From Deltaproteobacteria bacterium UBA2385 (lineage in GTDB: Bacteria > Myxococcota_A > UBA796 > UBA2385), in the NCBI GenBank assembly GCA_002343455.1, contig DDSR01000032.1, positions 1 through 20,927 of the forward strand: DNA of 20,927 nucleotides, given 5' to 3'. Below are positions 1-7,189 of this stretch, in pieces. The notes under the pieces were generated by a model. It saw nothing but the letters and a program-made list of their open reading frames with translations, was not told the DNA's origin and did not search any database. Both the position numbers and the translations under genes were made by a program. Each line of letters begins with the position of its first letter. Position 1 is the first letter of the stretch.

Positions 1-393
1 CCGCCCCCCTCCGGCGCGGCCTCCCACGTCCAGTGGGTCGCCCTGGACGCCCCGCGACGAGGGCCGGTGGTCCTGGTCTGGGACCAGCCCGGCGGTCCGG
101 TCGAGCGCCTGCTGGCCGAGCCCGACCTGACCACCTTCCTCAACCGGCGCTTCTCCCCTACCCTCCTGGAACCGGGCCCCGCCGGCCCACGCCTGGAGGT
201 GATCGACGAGGCCGGCTGCTGGCGCCTGCCGCCCTGGACGCCGGGCAGCTCGGAGGAGATCACCGCGGCCCTCAACCGGGCCGAGCTGGCCCGCGCGGCC
301 GGCGAGCCCGGCCAGGCCCGTCCGCCCCTCCTCGCCGAGGCGCTCCCGGGCCTCCCCGCCGACCACCCGCTGCGCCGAAGCTGCCCGAAGTGA
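1..393 (+). CDS. 3' end of an unidentified protein, possibly thioredoxin-like (5' truncated by window)
   Basis: Frame 1 is open from the first base to the TGA at 391-393 (130 residues visible), with G or C at nearly every third codon position, so this is the coding frame; the true start lies outside the window. The segment around residues 20-50 (a strand ending VVLVW, then DQPGGPVERLL, then PDLTTFLNRRFSP) resembles the layout of DUF255/thioredoxin-like proteins, in which a hydrophobic strand is followed by W-C-x-x-C, a helix and 'F..N..F'. Here no cysteine is present at the active-site position, so redox activity is unlikely. The fold assignment is an inference from this short pattern only. 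The C-terminal 60 residues are Ala/Pro/Arg-rich and match nothing I recognise. A gap of 119 nt separates it from exbB, so it is probably not in that operon. Confidence 0.7.
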   Translation, partial: PPPSGAASHVQWVALDAPRRGPVVLVWDQPGGPVERLLAEPDLTTFLNRRFSPTLLEPGPAGPRLEVIDEAGCWRLPPWTPGSSEEITAALNRAELARAAGEPGQARPPLLAEALPGLPADHPLRRSCPK

Positions 394-402
394 GGTGGGG
401 CT

Positions 403-446
403 GACGCCGGGTGGACGCCGAATCGACGCCGAGTTGACGACCTCGG
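403..446 (+). repeat. 11-bp tandem repeat upstream of exbB
   Basis: Three consecutive 11-bp units begin with GACGCCG (403-413, 414-424, 425-435). A fourth, decayed unit begins with GACGACC (436-446). The period is close to one helical turn, so each copy faces the same side of the DNA. It lies in the 119-nt gap between the first gene and exbB, ending 66 nt before the exbB start. It could be a phased protein-binding site or simply decayed low-complexity sequence; nothing here decides between them. Confidence 0.5.
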
Positions 447-512
447 CCAGCGGCTCGCCCGCGGCTCGCGCATGGTTAGACCCCGACCCCGAACCCGGAA
501 CGAGGTGCGCTG

Positions 513-1172
513 GTGCTTGAAGAGCAGATGATGAAGTTCGCCCTGCTCGGAGCCGAGTGGGTCATGTGGCTGCTGGTCCTGCTCTCCTTCCTGGTCATGG
601 CCGTGGCGGTCGAGCGGCAGATCTTCGTCTGGCGCAACCGCAGCCCGCGGAAGGAGCTGCAGCGGGCCCTGGGGACCTTCCTGGAGGGAGGCAGCGCCGC
701 CGCGCTGGAGGAGACCCTGCGGCAGACCGAGGGCCTGGAGGCGCGCATCCTCGCCTCGGGCGTGCGGGCGCACCCCTACGGCGGCAACGCGGCGGCCGAG
801 GAGGCCATCGCCGGAACCCTCACCTTCGAGCGCCTGCGGCTGGAGCGCGGCCTGATCGTCCTCGGCACGGTGGGCAGCAACGCCCCCTTCATCGGGCTGT
901 TCGGCACCGTGCTGGGCATCATCAAGGCCTTCAACGACCTGTCGATGGACACCGCCGACGCCAGCACGGCGGTCATGGCCGGCATCTCCGAGGCCCTGGT
1001 GGCCACCGCGATCGGCCTGATGGTGGCGATCCCGGCGGTCGTCCTCTACAACTACTTCCAGCGGCTCAACAAGGAGACCCTGGGCCGCACCGAGAGCCTC
1101 GCCCACCTGATGCTCTCGCGCCTGCAAGGCACCTCCCCCCAAGGCTCGTCTGCCCCTGCCTCCGGGGCCTGA
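513..1172 (+). CDS. exbB: ExbB/TolQ/MotA-family proton channel subunit
   Basis: Inner-membrane proton-channel subunit that, with ExbD, converts the proton gradient into motion of a partner such as TonB. At 219 residues it has the usual family length. Three membrane segments are visible: about 14-32 (after an N-terminal periplasmic stub), 114-138 (containing APFIGLFGTVLGI, the family signature) and 159-181 (GISEALVATAIGLMVAIPA). E160, T132 and T165 match the conserved polar residues lining the ExbB channel. The start is GTG at 513, preceded by GAGGTG at 502-507; ATG codons at 528 and 531 are alternatives that would remove 5-6 residues. It is the first gene of a tight cassette, with exbD beginning 3 nt after its stop. 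It could instead be called TolQ or AglR; the following TonB and receptor favour ExbB. Confidence 0.93.
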   Translation: MLEEQMMKFALLGAEWVMWLLVLLSFLVMAVAVERQIFVWRNRSPRKELQRALGTFLEGGSAAALEETLRQTEGLEARILASGVRAHPYGGNAAAEEAIAGTLTFERLRLERGLIVLGTVGSNAPFIGLFGTVLGIIKAFNDLSMDTADASTAVMAGISEALVATAIGLMVAIPAVVLYNYFQRLNKETLGRTESLAHLMLSRLQGTSPQGSSAPASGA

Positions 1173-1175
1173 GCC

Positions 1176-1640
1176 ATGGCCAGCAAGCTCTCCACCGAAG
1201 ACGACGCCATCGTCGACATCAACATCACGCCCTTCGTGGACATCGTGCTGGTGATCTTGATCATCTTCATGGTGACGGCCACGACCATGGCCAAGCAGGC
1301 GCTGCTGGTCGAGCTGCCCGACGCCGCCAGCGGCGAGACGGCCAAGGACACCAGCCTGGGCATCCAGCTCGACGCCGACGGCCGGCTGTACCTGGACGGC
1401 GAGGCGATCACCGAGAACGGCCTTCGCGTGCGGATCCGCGAGGAGCGCAAGCGGGTCGAGGCCGATGGGGGCAAGGTCGTCGTCCTGATCGCCGCCGACC
1501 AGGGCATCGCCTACGGCCTGGTGATGCGGGTGATGGACGTGGTCAAGCAAGAGGGCGTCGCCCGCTTCGCCCTGAACATCGACTCGGTGCCCGCTCCGCC
1601 CGAAGCGGCCGGCGCGGTGCCTCTCCCGGTCGAGCCCTGA
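1176..1640 (+). CDS. exbD: ExbD/TolR-family proton channel subunit
   Basis: Partner of ExbB in the inner-membrane motor. The 154-residue protein has a short cytoplasmic N-terminus, one membrane helix at about 20-40 (PFVDIVLVILIIFMVTATT) and a periplasmic domain. D22 in the ITPFVD motif is the conserved membrane aspartate that carries protons in this family. The periplasmic part (about 45-135) follows the ExbD pattern: VELPDA after the helix, a D-G-x-L-Y-L-D-G beta turn, and a KVVVLIAADQ-x(5)-V-x-x-V-M-D-V segment. The start ATG lies 3 nt after the exbB stop, which implies translational coupling. Only one ExbD-like gene is present, unlike the AglRQS gliding motor with two, and this supports a Ton role. 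Confidence 0.93.
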   Translation: MASKLSTEDDAIVDINITPFVDIVLVILIIFMVTATTMAKQALLVELPDAASGETAKDTSLGIQLDADGRLYLDGEAITENGLRVRIREERKRVEADGGKVVVLIAADQGIAYGLVMRVMDVVKQEGVARFALNIDSVPAPPEAAGAVPLPVEP

Positions 1641-1647
1641 GCCGCCG

Positions 1648-2400
1648 ATGGCCTCTCCCCAGCAGCGGCTCCCCTTCGACGAGGACGAGCGCGAAGGCGG
1701 TCGCCGTCTCGTGGGCGTGCTGGTGGCGATCCTGGTCCACCTCGCGGCGGGAGCGGCGGTCGTGGCGATCAAGCCGATCGAGCGCGTCCGCCAGGTCTGG
1801 GTCGAGGCGGTGATGAGCGAGCCCGAGCCCGTGGAGGCGCCTCCCCCGCCGCCCGAGCTGCCCGTCGAGCCGCCGCCGCCTCCCAAGGAGCGCAGCAAGG
1901 TGGTCGAGTACGACCAGACGGTCGAGGACCCGACCCCCGAGGCGCCGGTCGAGCAGGCCCCCGCCGAGCAGCCGGTGCGCACGGTCCAGGGCCTCTCGGC
2001 GACCTCCTTCGCCGCCGGCAGCGGCGTCGGCTTCTCGGTGCGCGCCGGGACGACGGTGCGGACCCGGGCCACCGACGAGCTGATGGACCTCGACCAGGCC
2101 TCCAAGAGCGTGGCCTTCAGCGCCCTGACCCGCCAGCCCCGGGTGCGCAGCAAGCCCCCGCTCCGCGTGCCGCAGTCGGTCCAGGACCTGCGCCTGACCG
2201 GGGTGATCCAGGTGCTGGTCGATATCGACGACCAGGGAGAGGTCAGCGAGGTCCGCCTGGTCGAGGGCCTGCACCCCGAGGCCGACCGGGCCTGCCTGGA
2301 GGCCTGGCGCGGAGCCAGCTTCACCCCCGCGATGCAGGGCGAGACCGCGGTCGCCGTGCGCAACGCCCCCTTCCGCTGCCGCATCGAGCAGGTCCCGTGA
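1648..2400 (+). CDS. tonB: TonB energy transducer
   Basis: Links the ExbB-ExbD motor to outer-membrane receptors. The 250-residue protein has a cytoplasmic N-terminus and a single membrane helix at about 21-42 that includes H31, placed like the conserved histidine of E. coli TonB (VHLAAGAAVV). A proline/glutamate-rich stretch follows (about 57-80, with PPPPPE and PPPPPK runs), then a linker and a C-terminal TonB domain (about 160-248, including TGVIQVLVDID and ASFTPA). C216 and C244 in that domain could form a disulfide; classical E. coli TonB lacks this pair. The start ATG is 7 nt after the exbD stop. The stop codon overlaps the receptor's GTG start (GTGA, 2397-2400), so tonB and the receptor are translationally coupled and probably dedicated to each other. 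Confidence 0.92.
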   Translation: MASPQQRLPFDEDEREGGRRLVGVLVAILVHLAAGAAVVAIKPIERVRQVWVEAVMSEPEPVEAPPPPPELPVEPPPPPKERSKVVEYDQTVEDPTPEAPVEQAPAEQPVRTVQGLSATSFAAGSGVGFSVRAGTTVRTRATDELMDLDQASKSVAFSALTRQPRVRSKPPLRVPQSVQDLRLTGVIQVLVDIDDQGEVSEVRLVEGLHPEADRACLEAWRGASFTPAMQGETAVAVRNAPFRCRIEQVP

Positions 2401-5108
2401 TCGCAGCCCTGCTCATGCTCCTGCTGGCCAGCGCGCGAGCCCAGGACCCCCAGCCCGCCGAGCCGGCCCCCGTCGAGCCGGCCCCTGGCGAGCCGGCCCC
2501 TGGCGAGCCGGCCCCGCTGACCGAAGGGCCCGCCCTGCTCGACTTCGTCGAGGCGCCCTACCCCCAGGCGGCGCTGGAGCGCGGGGTCGAGGGCGAGGTC
2601 CGGCTGCGCATCGAGATCGACGCCGAGGGCGCCGTCACCCGGGTGGTGATCGAGGAGGAGCCCGTCTTCCCGGGCGAGGCGGGGCCCGAGGTCGTCGGCT
2701 TCGGCGAGGCGGCTGCCCTGGCCGCCCAGGGCTGGAGCTTCTCCCCGGCTCGGGACGAGAGCGGCCCGGTGCCCGTCGCGATCGAGTTTCTCTACCGCTT
2801 CGCCCTGCCCGAGCCCGAGCCTCCTGCCGATCCCTCCAGCCTGCCGGCGCAGATCGAGGGCCAGCTCCTGGAGATGGGCACGCGGCGGCCGCTGTCCGGC
2901 TTCCCCGTCGTGGCCGTCGACCCCTTGGGGGCCACCGTCGAGGTCCTGACCGACAGCGAGGGCCGCTTCCGCGTCGCCGGGCTCAGCGCCGGCACCGTCC
3001 AGGTCCGTGCCACCTACCCGGGCTTCAACCGCGCCGACGAGCTGGTCCAGCTGGTCGAGGGGCAGGCCGCCCCCGCGCTGCGGATCTGGCTGCGCAACCT
3101 CAGCTACCGCGACGACGAGATCGTCGGCGTCTACCGCCTGCCGGTGGCCGCCATCGCCCAGCACTCCGTCAGCACCGACGAGGTGCGCAGCATCCCCGGC
3201 ACCTTTGGCGACCCGATCCGGGTCATCCAGAACCTGCCCGGGGCCGCCCGGGCCCCGCTGGGGACCGGCCTGCTGGTCATCCGAGGCGCCAACCCCGAGG
3301 ACAGCGCGGTCTACGTCGACGGCATCCGGGTGCCGCTGATCTACCACCTCGGCGGCTACCGCTCGATCCTCAACGCCGACCTCGTCGAGTCGATCGACTA
3401 CCTGCCCGGCAGCTACGGCGTGGAGTACGGCCGCAGCATGGGCGGGGTGGTCGATGTCAAGACCAAGACCCGCTACCCGGAGCGCCGCCGGATCGTCTGG
3501 AACACCGACATCCTCGACACCAGCGCGCTGTTCGAGGGCCGGGTCGGCAAGGGCCAGAAGGTCGGCGTCGCCCTGGCCGGCCGCCGCTCCTACGTCGACG
3601 TCTTCATCCCCCTCTTCACCGGCGGCAGCGGCTTCACGGTCAAGCCGCGCTGGTACGACTACCAGGCCAAGGTGCAGGCCCTGGACCTGCCCAAGGGCGA
3701 GCTGTCGGCCTTCCTCTTCGGCTTCGAGGACGTGCTGCGGGTCTCCACCCCCAGCAGCTTCGCCCAGGGCACCGACGCCGACACCCAGGGCGACATCGGG
3801 ACCCGCTACGGCACCCACCGGGGGATGGTCACCTGGCGGCACCCCTTCTCCGACAAGGCCGAGCTGCTGCTGGTGCCCAGCTTCGGTATCGACGAGGCCG
3901 AGTTCAACCTGGGCGAGGCCTTCGACCTGCTGCAGCAGCAGTGGCTGGTCGAGCTGCGCAGCGAGCTGCGCTACAAGCCCACGACCGCGGTCGAGCTGCT
4001 GGGCGGCGTGGACCTGATCGCCGGGACCTACCGCTTCCGGACCCGCTTCCCCTTCGATCCCACCAGCTTCGCCGACTACGACCCGCTGGCCGAGCGCGAG
4101 CCCTTCGAGCAGCTGGGCGAGGGCGCGGCCTGGGGCCCGGACCTCTACCTGGAGGCGACCCTGCGCCCGCTGAAGGACCGGGAGCGCCTGAGCATCCACC
4201 CGGGCATCCGGGCCAACATGGTCAACATCGTCGACCAGCTGGCGATCGTCGGCTTCGATCCGCGCATCCGCGGCAAGGCCCGGCTGGTGCCCGGCGGCAC
4301 CTTCAAGTTCGGCAGCGGCATCTACAACCAGCCTCCCCAGCCCTTCGAGAGCTGGCGTCCGGGCGGCGGGGTCGAGGCCAGCTTCGAGTGGGCCTGGGCC
4401 AACGAGGTCGGCTGGGAGCAGCAGCTCACCGAGGGCCTCAACGCCGACGTGGCCTTCTTCCACAAGACGCTGCAGGACCAGATCGTCTCCAACCCCGCCC
4501 TGACCGGCATCGACGACCAGTTCTTCCTCAACGAGGGCATCGGCAGGGCCTACGGGATGGAGCTGATCGTCCGCCAGGCGCCGGTCGGCCGGCTCTTCGG
4601 CTGGGTCTCCTACACGCTGAGCAAGGCCGTCCGGAACGACTACCCCGAGCGCACCGGCAGCGCGCCGGCCGGGCCCTTCGGCCCCTTCCCCGAGGACGAG
4701 GGCTGGTACCGCTTCGACTTCGACCAGACCCACATCCTGGTGGGAGTGGTCGGCTACCGGCTGCCCTACGACCTGGAGCTGTCGGGCAAGGCCCAGTACG
4801 TCACCGGCAACCCCTTCACGCCCTACGCCGGCGGGGTCTACGACCTGGACCTGGACAGCTACCAGGCCTACTCGACCGGCGCGCTGAACAGCGAGCGCCT
4901 GCCGCCCTACTACAAGGTCGATCTGCGAGCCAGCCGGCTGTTCACCTTCAAGAGCTGGCAGCTGGAGCTGTACCTGGACCTGCTCAACGTGGTGCGCGGG
5001 GTCAACCCCGAGTTCGTGCAGTACAACTACGACTACACCGAGTCGCGCTACATCCGCGGCTTGCCCTTCATCCCCTCTCCCGGCTTCCAGGCCCGGTTCG
5101 AGTTCTGA
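2397..5108 (+). CDS. TonB-dependent outer-membrane receptor with extra N-terminal TonB-C-like domain
   Basis: Outer-membrane gated transporter of 903 residues; the substrate is unknown. Order of parts: signal peptide (1-15, ending ARA-Q); Pro/Glu repeat (22-41); a TonB C-terminal-like domain (about 50-135, with YP at 55-56, EGEVRLRIEID and GWSFSPA); a carboxypeptidase-regulatory-like beta sandwich (about 152-225, ending GYxGFN-like as YPGFN); a TonB-box-like DEIVGV (240-245); a plug (about 250-355, with VIRGANPEDSAVYVDGI and GSYGVEYGRSMGGVVDVKTK); and a 22-strand-type barrel to the C-terminal aromatic Phe903. GTG start, overlapping the tonB stop by 4 nt. The N-terminal TonB-C-like domain is odd because that module normally sits in the energy transducer (see findings). 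An Oar-like or general receptor role cannot be separated by sequence alone. Confidence 0.9.
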   Translation: MIAALLMLLLASARAQDPQPAEPAPVEPAPGEPAPGEPAPLTEGPALLDFVEAPYPQAALERGVEGEVRLRIEIDAEGAVTRVVIEEEPVFPGEAGPEVVGFGEAAALAAQGWSFSPARDESGPVPVAIEFLYRFALPEPEPPADPSSLPAQIEGQLLEMGTRRPLSGFPVVAVDPLGATVEVLTDSEGRFRVAGLSAGTVQVRATYPGFNRADELVQLVEGQAAPALRIWLRNLSYRDDEIVGVYRLPVAAIAQHSVSTDEVRSIPGTFGDPIRVIQNLPGAARAPLGTGLLVIRGANPEDSAVYVDGIRVPLIYHLGGYRSILNADLVESIDYLPGSYGVEYGRSMGGVVDVKTKTRYPERRRIVWNTDILDTSALFEGRVGKGQKVGVALAGRRSYVDVFIPLFTGGSGFTVKPRWYDYQAKVQALDLPKGELSAFLFGFEDVLRVSTPSSFAQGTDADTQGDIGTRYGTHRGMVTWRHPFSDKAELLLVPSFGIDEAEFNLGEAFDLLQQQWLVELRSELRYKPTTAVELLGGVDLIAGTYRFRTRFPFDPTSFADYDPLAEREPFEQLGEGAAWGPDLYLEATLRPLKDRERLSIHPGIRANMVNIVDQLAIVGFDPRIRGKARLVPGGTFKFGSGIYNQPPQPFESWRPGGGVEASFEWAWANEVGWEQQLTEGLNADVAFFHKTLQDQIVSNPALTGIDDQFFLNEGIGRAYGMELIVRQAPVGRLFGWVSYTLSKAVRNDYPERTGSAPAGPFGPFPEDEGWYRFDFDQTHILVGVVGYRLPYDLELSGKAQYVTGNPFTPYAGGVYDLDLDSYQAYSTGALNSERLPPYYKVDLRASRLFTFKSWQLELYLDLLNVVRGVNPEFVQYNYDYTESRYIRGLPFIPSPGFQARFEF
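2460..2519 (+). repeat. 15-bp tandem repeat encoding EPAPx
   Basis: Four copies of a 15-bp unit beginning GAGCCGGCCCC (2460, 2475, 2490, 2505). The second and third are identical. They encode EPAPV-EPAPG-EPAPG-EPAPL, a stiff, charged spacer between the receptor's signal peptide and its TonB-C-like domain. Copy number could vary by slippage without changing the frame. Confidence 0.85.
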
Positions 5109-5109
5109 G

Positions 5110-6063
5110 ATGCGCGAGTCTCCCACGAGCCCGCACCCCTGGATCCTGCTGTTGCCACTGCTCCTCGGCTGCGGCGCCAACCCGCTCGCCCAGTCCTGGC
5201 AGCTCGACCGGCTGCGGATCCTCGCCGTCAAGGGCGAGCCCGCCGAGCCCCGACCGGGCGAGACGGTCGTCTTCGACTCGCTGCTCTACCTGCCCGAGGG
5301 CCAGACGCTCAACCTGCTGACCTGGTTCGCCTGCCTGCCCGAGGACTCCAACAGCTTCGGCTGCACTACCGACCCCTCCGTCACCGAGGAGCTCGCCGGG
5401 CTCGACCCCAAGACGCTGAGCGAGGAGGAGCTGGCCGCCCTGCGCGAGCAGCTGGCCGAGGCCGGGCTGATCGGCGCCGAGCCCTGGCTGCCCCCCAGCT
5501 GGACGGTCCCCGCCGACGCCCTCGACGGCCTGTCCGAGGAGGAGCGCAACGAGGGCGTCTCCGCCCTGGTCTCGGTGACGGCGATCCCCGAGCGCGCCGT
5601 CAGCGCCTCGGACCTGGAGCTGGCCTTCAAGCGCATCCCGGTCAGCGAGGCCCTCACCCCAAACCACAACCCCGTGATCACCGGCTTCCGGGTCGACGGG
5701 GAGGAGGTCGGGCCCGAGGCCGTCATCCAGCTCGGCTGGGGCGAGACGCCCACCATCGAGGTCCTGCTGGCCGAGGACGCCATCGAGACCTACCTCTTCC
5801 TGACCGAGGAGGGCGAGGAGGAGGAGCGGCTGGAGGAGCCCTACGTGAGCTGGTTCGCCGAGGCCGGCGAGTTCGATCAGCCCTACGCGCTCTACCCCTA
5901 CCTGGACATCGAGTGGACCGCGCCGGCCGCGCGCCTCTCCAGCCTGCGCTGGCCGGTCCCGCGGGAGCCCCTCCGCGAGGTGCGACTCAGCGCCGTGGTG
6001 CGCGATCGTCGGGGGGGGATGGGCTGGGCCTCGCTGCGGGTCGAGCTGAGCGACGCGCCCTGA
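5110..6063 (+). CDS. Lipoprotein of the Ton cassette, function unknown
   Basis: A 317-residue predicted lipoprotein: the hydrophobic start WILLLPLLLGC gives a lipobox L-L-G-C with Cys21 as the lipidated residue. The mature part has an N-terminal half with two cysteines in FACLPEDSNSFGCT, a Glu/Leu-rich helical insert (about 95-140), and a C-terminal half that reads like immunoglobulin-type strands (NHNPVITGFRVDG, then YVSWFAEAGEFD, then VRDRRGGMGWASLRVEL). I do not recognise a named family. The ATG begins 1 nt after the receptor stop, so it is certainly co-translated with the receptor and is likely an outer-membrane lipoprotein partner (substrate capture or receptor lid). This is inferred from position, as with SusD-type partners, although it is not SusD-like in sequence. 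An eight-G run at 6011-6018 lies near its 3' end. Confidence 0.8.
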   Translation: MRESPTSPHPWILLLPLLLGCGANPLAQSWQLDRLRILAVKGEPAEPRPGETVVFDSLLYLPEGQTLNLLTWFACLPEDSNSFGCTTDPSVTEELAGLDPKTLSEEELAALREQLAEAGLIGAEPWLPPSWTVPADALDGLSEEERNEGVSALVSVTAIPERAVSASDLELAFKRIPVSEALTPNHNPVITGFRVDGEEVGPEAVIQLGWGETPTIEVLLAEDAIETYLFLTEEGEEEERLEEPYVSWFAEAGEFDQPYALYPYLDIEWTAPAARLSSLRWPVPREPLREVRLSAVVRDRRGGMGWASLRVELSDAP

Positions 6064-6141
6064 TCGCGCCTCCGGGCGTCGCCCGCCAGCCAGGGCGTTC
6101 GTCAGAGAGTCGTTAGCGAATGAGCGGCCCGTGGCATTGCC

Positions 6142-6171
6142 TTCTCTTGCGCGTGGCGGTTGTGTTAGTGT
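6142..6171 (+). promoter_or_regulatory. Weak promoter candidate in the 242-nt gap before the outer-membrane protein genes
   Basis: The 6064-6305 gap separates the Ton cassette from the next gene set and holds no gene I can support. The only promoter-like stretch is TTCTCT (6142-6147), 17 nt, then TTAGTG/TAGTGT (6165-6171), followed by GCGCC. The match to sigma-70 consensus is poor. The same 'TAGnnT then GCGC' appearance recurs before the lipoprotein gene at 18672. No clear terminator was found after the 6063 stop. Confidence 0.22.
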
Positions 6172-6305
6172 GCGCCGGCTCAGGCCTCGGTGGCTCGCCC
6201 GGCTCCTCGCCGACCCACGAGAACATCGACCAGGCCGCGATCCTCACCTACCCCTCCAGCGACCCGCACCGGCCCCGAGACACTCGGACCTCCGGAGAAC
6301 CAACG

Positions 6306-7130
6306 ATGCGCGCCCCGCTCTCTCTCCTCTTCGGCCTGCTCGCCACATTCCTGGCGCTCGCCCCCACCGACGCGAGCGCCGGCGCCAAGAGCGCCGAGAA
6401 GGCCCTCGACGAGTCCACCACGGGTCGAAAGCCCTACAACGTGGTGCAGAACCGGTTCTTCCTCAAGGAGGACCGCTTCGAGCTCTCCCCGATGGTCGGC
6501 TACGTCCCCAACAACCCCTTCGTGCGTCGCTACGTCGTCGGGGTGATGGGCGCCTACCACCTCTCCGAGACCTTCGCGGTCGAGGGCGCGGTCATGCTGG
6601 CTCCCGACCTGGGCACCAGCGACGTCAAGGACCTGACCCGCACGCTGCTGATCATCGCCACCGACGCCAGCTCGGGCGGCAACAACTTCCAGCAGCCGCT
6701 GAACAAGATGACCCTGGGCGGCACCTTCGCGGCCCGCTGGGCGCCCGTCTACGGCAAGATCAACCTGGTCGGCGAGTCGGTGCTCAACTTCGACTTCTAC
6801 TTCACCGGCGGTCTGGGCATCCTCAGCCTCGCCGAGTACCGCGCCACGGCCAACATCGACTGCATCAACACCGGCTGCGACGTGGTCAACCTCGGCGCGG
6901 CCACGCCGGTCGCGGTGGTGCCGGTCAACCTCGGCGCGGGCATGGACTTCTTCCTGACCAGCTCGCTGGCCCTCAAGATCGACGCCCGGAACTACATCTA
7001 CCTAGACAAGAAGCCGGTCTACGACCCCAACCAGCCCGAGACCGGCTCCCGGGTCTACAACGCCTTCCTGGCGACCTTGGGCGTCAGCATCTTCTTCCCG
7101 GCCATGGAGCCGCGGCTCTTCGACTACTGA
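6306..7130 (+). CDS. Outer-membrane beta-barrel protein 1 of the Glt/Nfs-like cluster
   Basis: A 274-residue exported protein with a signal peptide at 1-25 (cleavage near ASA-G). The mature part carries the motif block of myxobacterial outer-membrane barrel proteins: NRFFLKEDRFELSP, then GYVPNNPFVRRYVVG, then YHLSETFAVEG, and a C-terminal strand GVSIFFPA. Alternating hydrophobic strands with aromatic ends fit a small barrel. The start is ATG 6306, preceded by GGAG at 6294-6297; the frame stays open upstream to 6120, but that part encodes no plausible signal peptide. Two cysteines sit in an external-loop-like DCINTGCD. It is related to the next gene, 59 nt downstream. In M. xanthus, paired proteins of this kind are GltA/GltB or NfsA/NfsB. 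Which of the two this one matches is not resolved. Confidence 0.87.
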   Translation: MRAPLSLLFGLLATFLALAPTDASAGAKSAEKALDESTTGRKPYNVVQNRFFLKEDRFELSPMVGYVPNNPFVRRYVVGVMGAYHLSETFAVEGAVMLAPDLGTSDVKDLTRTLLIIATDASSGGNNFQQPLNKMTLGGTFAARWAPVYGKINLVGESVLNFDFYFTGGLGILSLAEYRATANIDCINTGCDVVNLGAATPVAVVPVNLGAGMDFFLTSSLALKIDARNYIYLDKKPVYDPNQPETGSRVYNAFLATLGVSIFFPAMEPRLFDY

Positions 7131-7189
7131 CCCTCGCCGGTCGGCTCACTCGACTCCTCCCTTTCATCCGCCCCACCCGGGAATCCACC

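Noticed and set aside
434..480. Promoter for exbB from TTGACG (434-439) or TTAGAC (475-480)
   Set aside because: No partner hexamer lies at 16-19 nt for either; only single boxes can be matched.
6131..7189. Upstream extension of the second barrel frame (start at 6131)
   Set aside because: It overlaps the whole first barrel gene in another frame and encodes Arg/Pro/Gly-rich sequence; ATG 7190 gives a clean signal peptide and ribosome site.
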